64,000 bases of DNA from Streptomyces sp. BHT-5-2 (GTDB lineage: Bacteria > Actinomycetota > Actinomycetes > Streptomycetales > Streptomycetaceae), in assembly GCF_019774615.1 (NCBI RefSeq), contig NZ_CP081496.1:372001-436000 (forward strand). The letters run 5' to 3'. The notes under the pieces are model-generated. The model was given only the letters and a program-made list of their open reading frames with translations, made no database searches and was not told the DNA's origin. A program made the position numbers and the translations under genes. This document shows positions 8,015 to 16,483 of the stretch, piece after piece; position 1 is the first letter of the stretch; every line of letters starts with the position of its first letter.

Positions 8015-9049
8015 ATGAAGATCGGTCTCATCGGCACCGGGCATATCGGTGCGTTCCATGCCGCGACCCTGCAGAACGTGCCCGGCGTCACCGGCCTCGT
8101 CGTCGCCGACGCGGATCCGGCGCGGGCCGCCGCACTCGCCGACACCCTGGGCGTACGGGCGACCGGCAGCATCGAGGCGATGTACGCGGAAGGCGTGGAC
8201 GGCGTGGTGATCACCGCCGCGACCAGCGCGCACGCCGCGCTGATCCATCAGGCCCTGGACGCAGGCGTACCGGTGTTCTGCGAAAAGCCGGTGGCCCTGG
8301 ACGTGCCGGGCACCCGCGCCATCGTCGAACGCGCCGAAGCCAGCACCGTGCCCGTACAGATCGGGTTCCAGCGGCGGTTCGACGCCGGGTACCGCGCGGC
8401 CCGTGCGGCGTTCCGCTCCGGCGAGCTGGGCTGGCTGCACACCCTGCGCGCCTGCACCAGCGACCAGTCCCCGCCGCCGGCGGCCTTCATCCCCACCTCC
8501 GGCGGGCTGTTCCGGGACTGCAGCATCCACGACTTCGACATCATGCGCTGGCTGACCGGCCGCGAGGTGGTCTCGGTCTACGCCCAGGGCGCCAACCGCG
8601 GCGCGGACTTCTTCGCCGACGGCGACGACGTGGACACCTGCGCCGCGTTGCTGCGCTTCGACGACGACACCCTGGCCACGGTCACCGCGACCCGCTACAA
8701 CGGCGCGGGCCATGACGTCCGGCTGGAGGTCTGCGGTTCCCGGGGCGCCCGGTTCGTCGGCCTGGACGACCGGGCACCGATGCCGTCCGCCGAGGCCAAG
8801 CTGTCCTGGCCGCGGGCCGATGCCCCGTACGCCACGTTCATGGAGCGCTTCCACGACGCGTACGTGACCGAGCTGGGGGTCTTCGTCGAGGTGGCCGCGG
8901 GCCGTACGCCCAGCCCCTGCACCCCCGCCGAGGCGCTGGAGGCGCTGTATGTCGCGGAGGCGTGCGACCGCTCGCGGCGGACCGGTCGACCGGTGGCCGT
9001 CGCGGACGTCCGGGCCGCCGCGGGCGGCGGGGCGGCCCCCGGCGCGTGA
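8015..9049 (+). CDS. Gfo/Idh/MocA oxidoreductase, inositol 2-dehydrogenase-like
   Basis: 344 aa. MKIGLIGTGHIGAFHAATL is the N-terminal Rossmann fold; CEKPVALD holds the catalytic Lys; IQIGFQRRFDAGY-type and GGLFRDCSIHDFDIMRWLTG (with the conserved His-Asp of the active site) match inositol/scyllo-inositol dehydrogenases (IolG/IolX/IolW group). GAAGGGA precedes ATG 8015. Divergent from the LacI gene with an operator in its leader, so it is very likely the regulator's main target. It is the second dehydrogenase of this type within 6 kb; the two differ in sequence and probably in ring substrate (inference). Confidence 0.92.
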   Translation: MKIGLIGTGHIGAFHAATLQNVPGVTGLVVADADPARAAALADTLGVRATGSIEAMYAEGVDGVVITAATSAHAALIHQALDAGVPVFCEKPVALDVPGTRAIVERAEASTVPVQIGFQRRFDAGYRAARAAFRSGELGWLHTLRACTSDQSPPPAAFIPTSGGLFRDCSIHDFDIMRWLTGREVVSVYAQGANRGADFFADGDDVDTCAALLRFDDDTLATVTATRYNGAGHDVRLEVCGSRGARFVGLDDRAPMPSAEAKLSWPRADAPYATFMERFHDAYVTELGVFVEVAAGRTPSPCTPAEALEALYVAEACDRSRRTGRPVAVADVRAAAGGGAAPGA

Positions 9050-10098
9050 CCGGTCCAGGAGCCGACTCCAGGACCGGCTCCTGGACCGCTGCCATCGGTA
9101 TGGTGCAGCATCTCGCGGCCGCCCCCGGAACGGAGTCGGGCGCACTGCCGCTGGGCGTACTGCCATGGGCCACACTGATGCTCGCCGCGCTGCTGGTGGG
9201 GTTCTCCAAGACCGCCGTCAGCGGCGTGGGAGCGCTGAGCGTGGCGCTCTTCGCGGCCGTGCTCCCGGCCAGGGAATCCACCGGTGTCCTCCTTCCGCTG
9301 CTGCTCGTAGGCGATGTACTGGCCGTCCGCGCCTATCGGGGGCACGCCGACCGGGCCGTGCTGCTCCGGCTGCTGCCGTCGGTGGCGGCCGGGGTGTTGC
9401 TCGGGGTGGTGTTCGTCGCGCGGACCGATGACGTCGTCATGCGGCGCACCATCGGCGTGCTCCTGCTGACGATGGTGGTGCACCACGGGTGGCAACGAAC
9501 TCGCGCCGGCACCCACTCCCGCTCCTGGTCCCGGTCCCGCTCCCGATTCCGCGCCGACTCCCGCGCCCTGGCCGGGCTCCGGGCCGGCCGTCGCCCCCGC
9601 ACACCTGCCCAGAAGCGAGCCCGGGAAAGTCAGGAGAGCCGAGAGAGCCGAAAGGGCCAAGAGGGCCGGGAAGATCAGGAGACTCAGGGGAGCCAGGAGA
9701 GTCAGGAGAGCCCCGCCAGCACCGGGACTACCCCGACGCCCCGTCAACACCGCCTGCGGACAGTGCTCTTCGGGCTGATCGCCGGCTTCGCCACCATGGT
9801 CGCCAACGCCGGGGGTCCGGCGATGTCGCTGTACCTCCTCTCCTCCGGTTTCGGGATGCTCGGGTTTCTGGGGACGGGGGCGTGGTTCTTTCTGATCGTC
9901 AATCTCGTCAAGGTGCCGTTCAGCGCAGGGCTGGGGCTGGTGACGGCGGACGGGCTCGCGCTGGACGCGTGGCTGGCGCTCGCCGTGGTCGTCGGTGCGG
10001 GTGCCGGGCGCGCGCTGGTGCACCGCATCGACCAGGGCGCCTTCGAGCGGCTGGTGCTCGCCTTCACCGCCCTCGCCGCCATCGGTCTGCTGCGCTGA
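9046..10098 (+). CDS. TauE/SafE-family membrane permease with a low-complexity cytosolic insert
   Basis: 350 aa if started at GTG 9046, which overlaps the dehydrogenase stop by four bases (GTGA); ATG 9100 is an alternative without a clear ribosome-binding site. The halves are typical TauE/SafE: LLVGFSKTAVSGVGALSVALFAAVLPARESTG at the N end and IAGFATMVANAGGPAMSLYLLSSGFGMLGFLGTGAWFF in the second half. Between them, codons for roughly 80 residues (about 9500-9735) encode Arg/Ser/Glu/Gln-rich low-complexity sequence (SRSWSRSRSR, then ESQESRES-type repeats), unlike most family members. The family exports sulfite, sulfonates or organic anions. Coupling to the dehydrogenase suggests a product exporter, but this is speculative. 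Confidence 0.85.
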   Translation: MTGPGADSRTGSWTAAIGMVQHLAAAPGTESGALPLGVLPWATLMLAALLVGFSKTAVSGVGALSVALFAAVLPARESTGVLLPLLLVGDVLAVRAYRGHADRAVLLRLLPSVAAGVLLGVVFVARTDDVVMRRTIGVLLLTMVVHHGWQRTRAGTHSRSWSRSRSRFRADSRALAGLRAGRRPRTPAQKRARESQESRESRKGQEGREDQETQGSQESQESPASTGTTPTPRQHRLRTVLFGLIAGFATMVANAGGPAMSLYLLSSGFGMLGFLGTGAWFFLIVNLVKVPFSAGLGLVTADGLALDAWLALAVVVGAGAGRALVHRIDQGAFERLVLAFTALAAIGLLR

Positions 10099-10185
10099 GG
10101 CGAGGCGGGCTCGGGCTCGGGCGCCCCAGGGGCGGGACCGGGTGCCCGGGACGAGGCCCCGCCCACCCGGCGGCGCCCGACCGCG

Positions 10186-10755
10186 TCATCCGGTCGTCGC
10201 TCCGCCCGTGCGCTCCGGCAGCGCCACCCACCAGTCGTTGACCCGTATGAGACGGCCCTTGGGGTATTCGAGTTCGCGCTCTCCCCCGAGGGTGAAGCCG
10301 GCCTTGCGGCACAGTGCGTTGGACGCGGTGTTGGCCACCGAGGGGAAGGCGTGGACGGTGCGGTGCAGTCCTTCGGCGGCGGCCGCGGCGAGGACCTGCC
10401 GGACCGCGGTCGTCGCGATGCCGCGGCCCTGGAATCCGGGCAGCACGCCCCAGCCCGTCTCGTAGACGGTCGCTCCCTGCCATTCCCGCTGCCAGAAGCC
10501 GACCGTGCCCACGGCCTCGCCGTCCGGCAGGAGCAGGATGCGGTACATCCGCCCCGGCCCTTCGGCGTCGAGGTATCTGCGGTGGCGCCGGATGAGCTGC
10601 TCCGCGGTCTCCGGCCCGCCCAAGTACCGGGTCATCTCGGGGGCGTTGGCCTTGCGGAGCAGGTCGAAACCGGCTTCCGTCCACGGCTCGATCCGCACCC
10701 CTGCTCCGGTCCTGACCGCTTCCCTGCCTGCTGCGTCTTCTCGTTCCGTCGTCAT
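10186..10755 (-). CDS. GNAT-family N-acetyltransferase (RimJ/RimL-like)
   Basis: 189 aa. The GNAT fold is clear: an N-terminal beta-alpha region (EPWTEAGFDLLRKANAPEM), the acetyl-CoA loop GWGVLPGFQGRGIATTAVRQVLAAA (Q/R-x-x-G-x-G/A) near residue 110, and the Asn-containing motif FPSVANTASNALCRKAGFT. Such enzymes acetylate protein N-termini, antibiotics or small amines; the substrate here is unknown. The start ATG 10755 lacks a strong ribosome-binding site; an in-frame GTG 24 bases upstream is possible. Convergent with the TauE gene. Confidence 0.88.
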   Translation of the reverse strand: MTTEREDAAGREAVRTGAGVRIEPWTEAGFDLLRKANAPEMTRYLGGPETAEQLIRRHRRYLDAEGPGRMYRILLLPDGEAVGTVGFWQREWQGATVYETGWGVLPGFQGRGIATTAVRQVLAAAAAEGLHRTVHAFPSVANTASNALCRKAGFTLGGERELEYPKGRLIRVNDWWVALPERTGGATTG

Positions 10756-10785
10756 GACCCCAACGTTACGGGCGACCACTGACAG

Positions 10786-11481
10786 TCATGCCGGGGTGCT
10801 GGAGGACGCCTGGTCGTCGCCCTCCTCGCAGCCGGCTTCACGACCGGTCCCGCCCCCCGGCCCACGGGCCGTCCCGCGGTCGGCGAGCGGGAGTTCGCCG
10901 GTCACGCAGCGGTCGCTCCGGGCGCGCAGGGTACGGCGGCGGGCGGCCCATTGGACGCCGCCGCCGGCCATGGCGACGAGGGCGGAGACGCCGAGGCCGA
11001 TGCCCGCAGCGCAGAGGCGGTTGCCGGCAGCGGCGGCGCTGCCGAGGTAGCCGAGGCCGATGGAGTAGGCCGCCCACAGGGATTCGGCGAGGCCGGCGCC
11101 GATCAGGTACTTGCGCGGGGAGTACCGCAGCACCCCGGAGGCCAGGGGGCCGACGATCCGCCCACTGGGCAGGAACCGCACGGCGATCACGAAGGGGACC
11201 CCGTGGCACCGGATCCGCCGACTGGTCCATTCGAGTGCCGTGCGGCGGCGCGGGCGGCGGAGCATCCAGGTGCGGACCGGACCGCCGAACCGCCGGGCGG
11301 CGAGGTACATCAGGGCGTCGCCGAGCAGGGCGCTGCCCGCCACGACGGCCAGGACGAGGGGCAGGGCGAGGTGCCCTTCGGAGGCGAGGACGCCGGCGGA
11401 GACCAGGAGGGCGAAGTTGGGGACCAGCGGCGGCAGGGTGGTGAGCGCCAGCAGGCCGTAGAGGGCGAATATGCCGTCCAT
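10786..11481 (-). CDS. DedA-family (VTT-domain) membrane protein
   Basis: 231 aa. The SNARE-associated/VTT domain is visible: LTTLPPLVPNFALLVSAGVLASEG, then GDALMYLAARRFGG, the amphipathic re-entrant motif FVIAVRFLPSGRIVGPLASGVLRYSPRKYL and LWAAYSIGLGYLG. DedA proteins are thought to be proton-driven lipid-linked (undecaprenyl phosphate or phospholipid) transporters. AGGAGG is 7 bases before ATG 11481. The C-terminal 35 residues are charged and disordered. The upstream region is shared with the divergent copper chaperone gene. Confidence 0.9.
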   Translation of the reverse strand: MDGIFALYGLLALTTLPPLVPNFALLVSAGVLASEGHLALPLVLAVVAGSALLGDALMYLAARRFGGPVRTWMLRRPRRRTALEWTSRRIRCHGVPFVIAVRFLPSGRIVGPLASGVLRYSPRKYLIGAGLAESLWAAYSIGLGYLGSAAAAGNRLCAAGIGLGVSALVAMAGGGVQWAARRRTLRARSDRCVTGELPLADRGTARGPGGGTGREAGCEEGDDQASSSTPA

Positions 11482-11584
11482 CCGGCCGCCTCCTAGGATC
11501 CGCGCCCCGAGTACATCTCCCCAGGCTGACGCGCGGTGGGGTGAGCGGCAACGCGTGCGACCGAGGACCCCCGGGGCTGGATTC

Positions 11585-11601
11585 ATACCCCTAGGGGGTA
11601 T
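11585..11601. promoter_or_regulatory. CsoR-type copper operator
   Basis: ATACCCCTAGGGGGTAT matches the known Streptomyces CsoR-box pattern (TACCC-N-GGGTA arms). It overlaps a TATAAG element (11599-11604) that could be the -10 box of the copper chaperone promoter, so Cu(I)-released repression is expected. Confidence 0.75.
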
Positions 11602-11738
11602 AAGGTTGCGAAAGCCGGGAGGACGACACCGGCCGCGCCACCACGCTCTCCCCCACCACTCGGGCACCACACTGAGCGCAACGGCCAGATCGCCCGTACC
11701 GGCACATGTCGGCACACACGGCACCACGAGGAGAATCC

Positions 11739-12023
11739 ATGACCGAGAACAGCTCCTGCTGCACCCCTGACGCCTCCCGCCAGTCCGGCGGCGGCACTGT
11801 CCAGGCCGGCACGGTGACCACCACCTACAAGGTCACGGGCATGACCTGCGGGCACTGCGAGGGCGCAGTGTCGTCCGAGATCGGCGAGATCGCCGGGGTG
11901 AGCGCGGTGCAGGCGGTCGCGTCGAGCGGCCTGGTGACCGTCACCTCGCAGGCACCGCTGGACGAGGCGGCGGTGCGCGCGGCGGTGGACGAGGCGGGCT
12001 ACGAGCTCGTGGGCCAGGTCTGA
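11739..12023 (+). CDS. copZ: Copper chaperone, heavy-metal-associated domain (CopZ-like)
   Basis: 94 aa. After a Ser/Gly-rich N-tail that itself contains a CC pair (SSCCTPD), residues 29-94 form one HMA domain with the Cu(I)-binding motif GMTCGHCEGAV and a ferredoxin-like fold (DEAGYELVGQV end). CopZ proteins carry Cu(I) to CopA-type ATPases, which are usually adjacent but absent here. GAGGAGAA precedes ATG 11739. Expression is expected to follow the CsoR-like operator 140 bases upstream. Confidence 0.92.
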   Translation: MTENSSCCTPDASRQSGGGTVQAGTVTTTYKVTGMTCGHCEGAVSSEIGEIAGVSAVQAVASSGLVTVTSQAPLDEAAVRAAVDEAGYELVGQV

Positions 12024-12053
12024 GCTCCGGCACGACGCCGTCACGCTCGTTCA

Positions 12054-12098
12054 CGAGGCGCAGGGCGCACCCGCTCCGGCGGGGCGGCCTGCGCCTCG
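12054..12098 (+). terminator. Hairpin terminator after copZ
   Basis: Perfect 11-bp arms CGAGGCGCAGG (12054-12064) and CCTGCGCCTCG (12088-12098) with an inner CCCGC/GCGGG stem, 30 bases after the copZ stop. No T-run, as is common in Streptomyces. Confidence 0.6.
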
Positions 12099-12353
12099 CG
12101 CGTCCCGGGAAGCACTCCCCCAACCGGGCACCCACGGTAATCACCGCAGACCGGGGCGATCAGCGACGAACGGCCACAACGTCAGAACACGGCCACGAAA
12201 ATTCACATGGCCCTTACAACTGACACAACACCCATACCTCGGGGCGTCGATCTCCAAATGGAAGTCCTTGACCGTATTCGACCCCATATGGCATGAGACT
12301 CAGATCACACTCTTCGGAACGTAACCATCGAGGGGGGTCGCGAGTCTAACCGG

Positions 12354-12386
12354 GCAGTGCAGGCACCCCGGCGGGGCTTGCACTGC
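12354..12386. repeat. Isolated strong hairpin in the copZ-gltA intergenic region
   Basis: GCAGTGCA (12354-12361) pairs with TGCACTGC (12379-12386) around an inner CCCCGGCGGGG. It lies 70 bases after an unusually AT-rich stretch (12160-12300) that resembles promoter DNA. No coding gene is supported in 12024-12731. Confidence 0.45.
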
Positions 12387-12512
12387 GAAAGCCGTGCAAG
12401 GTCTTGGGGGACCGCGCTCGGCTCCGCGTTGGCCGGGGCGACGCGCCCGGGGAGCTTTGAGCGGCCCTCCCGTATGTGCGCGTCCCGGCAGAGCGCGGTG
12501 CAACCCGGAACG

Positions 12513-12603
12513 CCCGGCCGGATCCCGTGGGGGGAATCCGCACCGGGACATGGGAAGCGCCCCGCACTCTGGACCCGTGGGGGGATCCGGAGGCGGGGCG
12601 CTT
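12513..12603 (-). ncRNA. Candidate 6C-type small RNA
   Basis: Read on the minus strand there are two consecutive hairpins whose 12-base loops are identical (TCCCCCCACGGG) and hold six cytosines. The first (12603-12555) has an 11-bp stem AAGCGCCCCGC/GCGGGGCGCTT extended inward by seven more positions with one mismatch. The second (12547-12513) has stems CCCGG/CCGGG and GGAT/ATCC. Two stem-loops each with at least six C is the defining feature of the actinobacterial 6C RNA class; from memory, a S. coelicolor member lies near citrate synthase. The first hairpin followed by TTTT in the plus direction could instead be a plus-strand terminator. Exact ends are not visible. Confidence 0.55.
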
Positions 12604-12731
12604 TTCGTTGTGCGCGCACGCACGCGGCCCCGGCACCGGCCTGACCGGCGCCGGGCGCTCCGCGTTTACGCGATTATCGATCACCAGTGCGTAGCAGCCG
12701 GGCTCGTCCGGCCGCTGCGCGAGGACCGGAC

Positions 12732-14021
12732 TCAGCGCTCCTGGACGGGCACGAAGTCGCGCTCGACCACACCGGTGTAGACCTGGCGCGGGCGGCCGAT
12801 GCGGGAACCGGGCTCGGTGATCATCTCGTGCCACTGGGCGATCCAGCCGGGGAGCCGGCCGAGCGCGAAGAGCACGGTGAACATCTCGGTCGGGAAGCCC
12901 ATCGCCCGGTAGATCAGGCCGGTGTAGAAGTCGACGTTCGGGTAGAGCTTGCGCTCGACGAAGTAGTCGTCGGCCAGCGCGTGCTCCTCCAGCTTCAGGG
13001 CGATGTCGAGGAGCTCGTCCTCCTTGCCCAGCGCCGAGAGGACGTCGTGCGCCGCGGCCTTGATGATCTTCGCCCGGGGGTCGAAGTTCTTGTAGACGCG
13101 GTGCCCGAAGCCCATGAGCTTCACGCCGTCTTCCTTGTTCTTCACCTTGCGGATGAAGGTGTCGACGTCGCCGCCGGCGTCCCGGATGCCCTCCAGCATC
13201 TCCAGCACCGACTGGTTGGCGCCGCCGTGCAGGGGGCCCCAGAGGGCGTTGATGCCCGCCGAGATCGAGGCGAAGAGGTTCGCCTGCGAGGAGCCGACCA
13301 GGCGCACGGTGGAGGTCGAGCAGTTCTGCTCGTGGTCCGCGTGCAGGATCAGCAGCTTGTCGAGCGCGCTGACCACGACCGGGTCCAGCTCGTACTCGGC
13401 GGCGGGGACCGAGAAGGTCATCCGCAGGAAGTTCTCGACGTAACCGAGGTCGTTGCTCGGGTAGACGACCGGGTGGCCCACCATCTTCTTGTAGGCGTAG
13501 GCCGCGATCGTCGGCAGCTTGGCCAGCAGGCGGATCGTGGAGATGTTCCGCTGCCGCTCGTCGAACGGGTTGTGGCTGTCCTGGTAGAACGTCGACAGCG
13601 CGCTGACCACGGAGGACAGCATGGCCATCGGGTGGGCGTCCCGGGGGAAGCCGTCGTAGAAGCGCTTGACGTCCTCATGGAGCAGGGTGTGGTAGGTGAT
13701 GTCCTGCTTGAAAGTCGCCAGCTCGTCGACGGTGGGCAGCTCACCGTTGATGAGGAGGTAGGCGGTCTCCACGAACGTGCTGCGCTCGGCGAGCTGCTCG
13801 ATCGGGTAACCGCGGTAACGCAGGATGCCCTTTTCACCGTCGAGGTAGGTAATCGCGGATTTATACGCCGCGGTGTTGCCATAACCGGAATCCAGGGTCA
13901 CCAGACCGGTCTGGGCGCGCAGCTTCGAGATGTCGAAGCCCTTGTCGCCGACCGTGCTGTCGACGACCGGGTAGCTGTATTCGCCGTCCCCGTAACGCAG
14001 TACTACAGAGTTGTCGCTCAC
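12732..14021 (-). CDS. gltA: Citrate synthase
   Basis: 429 aa type II (hexameric-length) citrate synthase, which condenses acetyl-CoA and oxaloacetate at the entry of the TCA cycle. Visible motifs: the N-terminal beta-rich region (GDKGFDISKLRAQTG, LDSGYGNTAAYKSAITYLDGEKGILRYRGYPIEQLA), the active-site His regions LHADHEQNCSTSTVRLVGSS and GFGHRVYKNFDPRA, and Asp/Arg residues in LYPNVDFYTGLIYRAMG. GTG 14021 (SDNSVVLRYG) is preferred to the GTG 12 bases upstream because GAGGGA lies 5 bases before it. The region downstream holds the 6C-like RNA candidate. Confidence 0.97.
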   Translation of the reverse strand: MSDNSVVLRYGDGEYSYPVVDSTVGDKGFDISKLRAQTGLVTLDSGYGNTAAYKSAITYLDGEKGILRYRGYPIEQLAERSTFVETAYLLINGELPTVDELATFKQDITYHTLLHEDVKRFYDGFPRDAHPMAMLSSVVSALSTFYQDSHNPFDERQRNISTIRLLAKLPTIAAYAYKKMVGHPVVYPSNDLGYVENFLRMTFSVPAAEYELDPVVVSALDKLLILHADHEQNCSTSTVRLVGSSQANLFASISAGINALWGPLHGGANQSVLEMLEGIRDAGGDVDTFIRKVKNKEDGVKLMGFGHRVYKNFDPRAKIIKAAAHDVLSALGKEDELLDIALKLEEHALADDYFVERKLYPNVDFYTGLIYRAMGFPTEMFTVLFALGRLPGWIAQWHEMITEPGSRIGRPRQVYTGVVERDFVPVQER

Positions 14022-14197
14022 GTCATCCCTCACCGACGTTGTGCCTCTTCTTCGAGGTGCCCTGACTGCCTATACCTTCCCCCATTTGGACCTTGGATGT
14101 GCACTCGGGGTCGGCCATAGGGCCTCATCGCGGCACTCAGTGCCGCGTTGGAGTCCATCCTGCTCCCGTTCGCCCCGATTGGGAAAGAGGGGAGACC

Positions 14198-16408
14198 TCA
14201 CATCGCTCCGGTGAGCCGGTGATCCAGCGCGGTATGCCTACGACCGGCGGATACCGTGCGTACGGCCTGGCCGAGGGCCCTGCGCGAGCCCACCAGCACC
14301 ACCAGGCGCTTCGCCCGGGTGACGGCGGTATAGAGCAGATTGCGCTGGAGCATCATCCAGGCGCTGGTGGTGACCGGAATCACCACGGCCGGATACTCGC
14401 TCCCCTGGGAGCGATGGATCGTCACCGCGTAGGCATGGGCGAGTTCGTCCAGTTCGTCGAAGTCGTACGGCACCTCCTCGTCCTCGTCCGTGAGGACCGT
14501 CAGCTGCTGCTCGACGGCGTCCAGGGCCGTGACCACCCCCACCGTGCCGTTGAAGACGCCGTTGCGGCCCTTCTCGTAGTTGTTCCGGATCTGGGTGACC
14601 TTGTCGCCGACGCGGAAGACCCGGCCGCCGAAGCGGCGCTCGGGCAGATCCGGACGCGCCGGGGTCACCGCCTGCTGGAGCAGGCCGTTGAGCGCCCCCG
14701 CACCGGCCGGGCCACGGTGCATGGGGGCCAGCACCTGGACGTCCCGGCGCGGATCGAGGCCGAACCTCGCCGGGATACGGCGCGCCACCACGTCCACCGT
14801 CAACCGGGCGGCCTCCTCCGCGTCCTCCTCGGGGAACAGGAAGAAGTCCTTCAGGCCGCTGGTCAGCGGGGGGACTCCGGAATTGATGCGGTGCGCGTTG
14901 GTGACCACACCGGACTCCTGGGCCTGGCGGAAGATCTTCGTCAGCCGCACCGCGGGGATCGGGCCCGGTTCGGCCAACAGATCGCGCAGGACCTCGCCGG
15001 CGCCCACCGACGGCAGCTGGTCCACATCCCCCACCAGGAGCAGATGGGCGCCCGGCGGGACCGCCTTGACGAGCTTGTTCGCCAACAGCAGATCCAGCAT
15101 CGACGCCTCGTCGACCACCACCAGATCGGCGTCCAGCGGACGGTCCGCGTCGTAGGCGGCGTCCCCGCCCGGCTTGAGCTCCAGCAGGCGGTGCACGGTG
15201 GAGGCGTCCGCCCCCGTCAACTCCGCCAGCCGCTTGGCCGCCCGGCCCGTGGGCGCCGCCAGCACCACCCGGGCCTGCTTGGCTCGGGCCAGCTCGACCA
15301 CCGAACGGACCGTGAAGGACTTGCCGCAGCCCGGACCGCCCGTGAGCACCGCGACCTTGCTCGTCAGCGCCAGACGGACCGCCGCCTGCTGCTCGGCGGC
15401 CAACCGCGCCCCGGTGCGCCGCGCCAGCCAGGCCAGCGCCCGGTCCCAGTCGACCCCCTGGAAGGACGGCATCCGGTCGTCGCCGGTGCGCAGCAGGCGG
15501 GTCAGCCGCCCGGCCAGGGAGATCTCCGCGCGGTGGAACGGCACCAGATACACCCCGGTGACCGGATCGCCGCCCTCCGCACCGGGGACCTTCTCCCGGA
15601 CCACGCCCTCCGGATCCTCGGCCAGCTCGGCCAGGCAGTCGATGACCAGACCGGTGTCCACCTGGAGCAACTTCACCGCGTCCGCGATCAGTTGCTCCTC
15701 GGGCAGGAAGCAGTGCCCCTGGTCCGTGGACTGCGACAGGGCGTACTGGAGGCCGCACTTGACCCGCTCCGGGCTGTCGTGCGGGATGCCCACCGACTGG
15801 GCGATCCGGTCGGCGGTCAGGAAACCGATGCCCCAGACGTCGGCCGCCAGGCGGTAGGGCTGATTCCGCACCACGGAGATCGACGCGTCGCCGTACTTCT
15901 TGTAGATCCGCACCGCGATGGACGTGGACACACCGACGCCCTGGAGGAAGACCATGACCTCCTTGATGGCCTTCTGCTCCTCCCAGGCGGCGCCGATCAG
16001 CCTGGTGCGCTTGGGCCCCAGACCGGGCACCTCGATCAGGCGCCCCGGGTCCTTCTCGATGACGTCGAGGGTGTCGATGCCGAAGTGCTCCGTGATGCGG
16101 TCGGCGATCCGGGGACCGATGCCCTTGATCAGGCCCGAGCCCAGATAGCGGCGGATGCCCTGGACGGTCGCGGGCAGGACGGTGGTGTAGTTCTCCACCG
16201 TGAACTGCTTGCCGTACTGGGGGTGGGAGCCCCAGCGGCCCTCCAGCCGGAGCGACTCCCCCGGCTGCGCGCCCAGCAGTGCGCCGACGACGGTCAGCAG
16301 CTCACCGGAGCCACGGCCGGTGTCGACCCGGGCGACGGTGTAACCGTTCTCCTCGTTGGCGTAGGTGATCCGCTCCAGGACCCCTTCCACCACGGCTGCG
16401 TTGACCAT
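14198..16408 (-). CDS. recD2: ATP-dependent RecD2-type DNA helicase
   Basis: 736 aa superfamily 1B 5'-3' helicase of the RecD2 type, which acts without RecBC. The N-terminal OB-like domain (LERITYANEENGYTVARV) and tandem helix-hairpin-helix segments (GIGPRIADRITEHFG, VPGLGPKRTRLIG) precede the helicase core. Walker A is LTGGPGCGKSFTVRS with Lys363; Walker B is LVVVDEASMLD; motif III is LLVGDVDQLPSVGAGEVL; later motifs include FRQAQESGVVTNAHRIN and the C-terminal HRSQGSEYPAVVIP and LLYTAVTRAK. Length is normal for the family. A role in DNA repair or replication-fork maintenance is expected from relatives. Confidence 0.95.
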   Translation of the reverse strand: MVNAAVVEGVLERITYANEENGYTVARVDTGRGSGELLTVVGALLGAQPGESLRLEGRWGSHPQYGKQFTVENYTTVLPATVQGIRRYLGSGLIKGIGPRIADRITEHFGIDTLDVIEKDPGRLIEVPGLGPKRTRLIGAAWEEQKAIKEVMVFLQGVGVSTSIAVRIYKKYGDASISVVRNQPYRLAADVWGIGFLTADRIAQSVGIPHDSPERVKCGLQYALSQSTDQGHCFLPEEQLIADAVKLLQVDTGLVIDCLAELAEDPEGVVREKVPGAEGGDPVTGVYLVPFHRAEISLAGRLTRLLRTGDDRMPSFQGVDWDRALAWLARRTGARLAAEQQAAVRLALTSKVAVLTGGPGCGKSFTVRSVVELARAKQARVVLAAPTGRAAKRLAELTGADASTVHRLLELKPGGDAAYDADRPLDADLVVVDEASMLDLLLANKLVKAVPPGAHLLLVGDVDQLPSVGAGEVLRDLLAEPGPIPAVRLTKIFRQAQESGVVTNAHRINSGVPPLTSGLKDFFLFPEEDAEEAARLTVDVVARRIPARFGLDPRRDVQVLAPMHRGPAGAGALNGLLQQAVTPARPDLPERRFGGRVFRVGDKVTQIRNNYEKGRNGVFNGTVGVVTALDAVEQQLTVLTDEDEEVPYDFDELDELAHAYAVTIHRSQGSEYPAVVIPVTTSAWMMLQRNLLYTAVTRAKRLVVLVGSRRALGQAVRTVSAGRRHTALDHRLTGAM

Positions 16409-16483
16409 GCCTCGACGGTACCGCCGGGCGCTGACAGCGCGGCGGGGACGGTGCGGGAGCCGGGCGGGCGACGGCGGCGGGCG

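Noticed and set aside
12300..12640. Small overlapping open frames between copZ and gltA
   Set aside because: Composition is random-like, the frames cross strong hairpins and have no ribosome-binding site or family match; the region is better explained by RNA structures.
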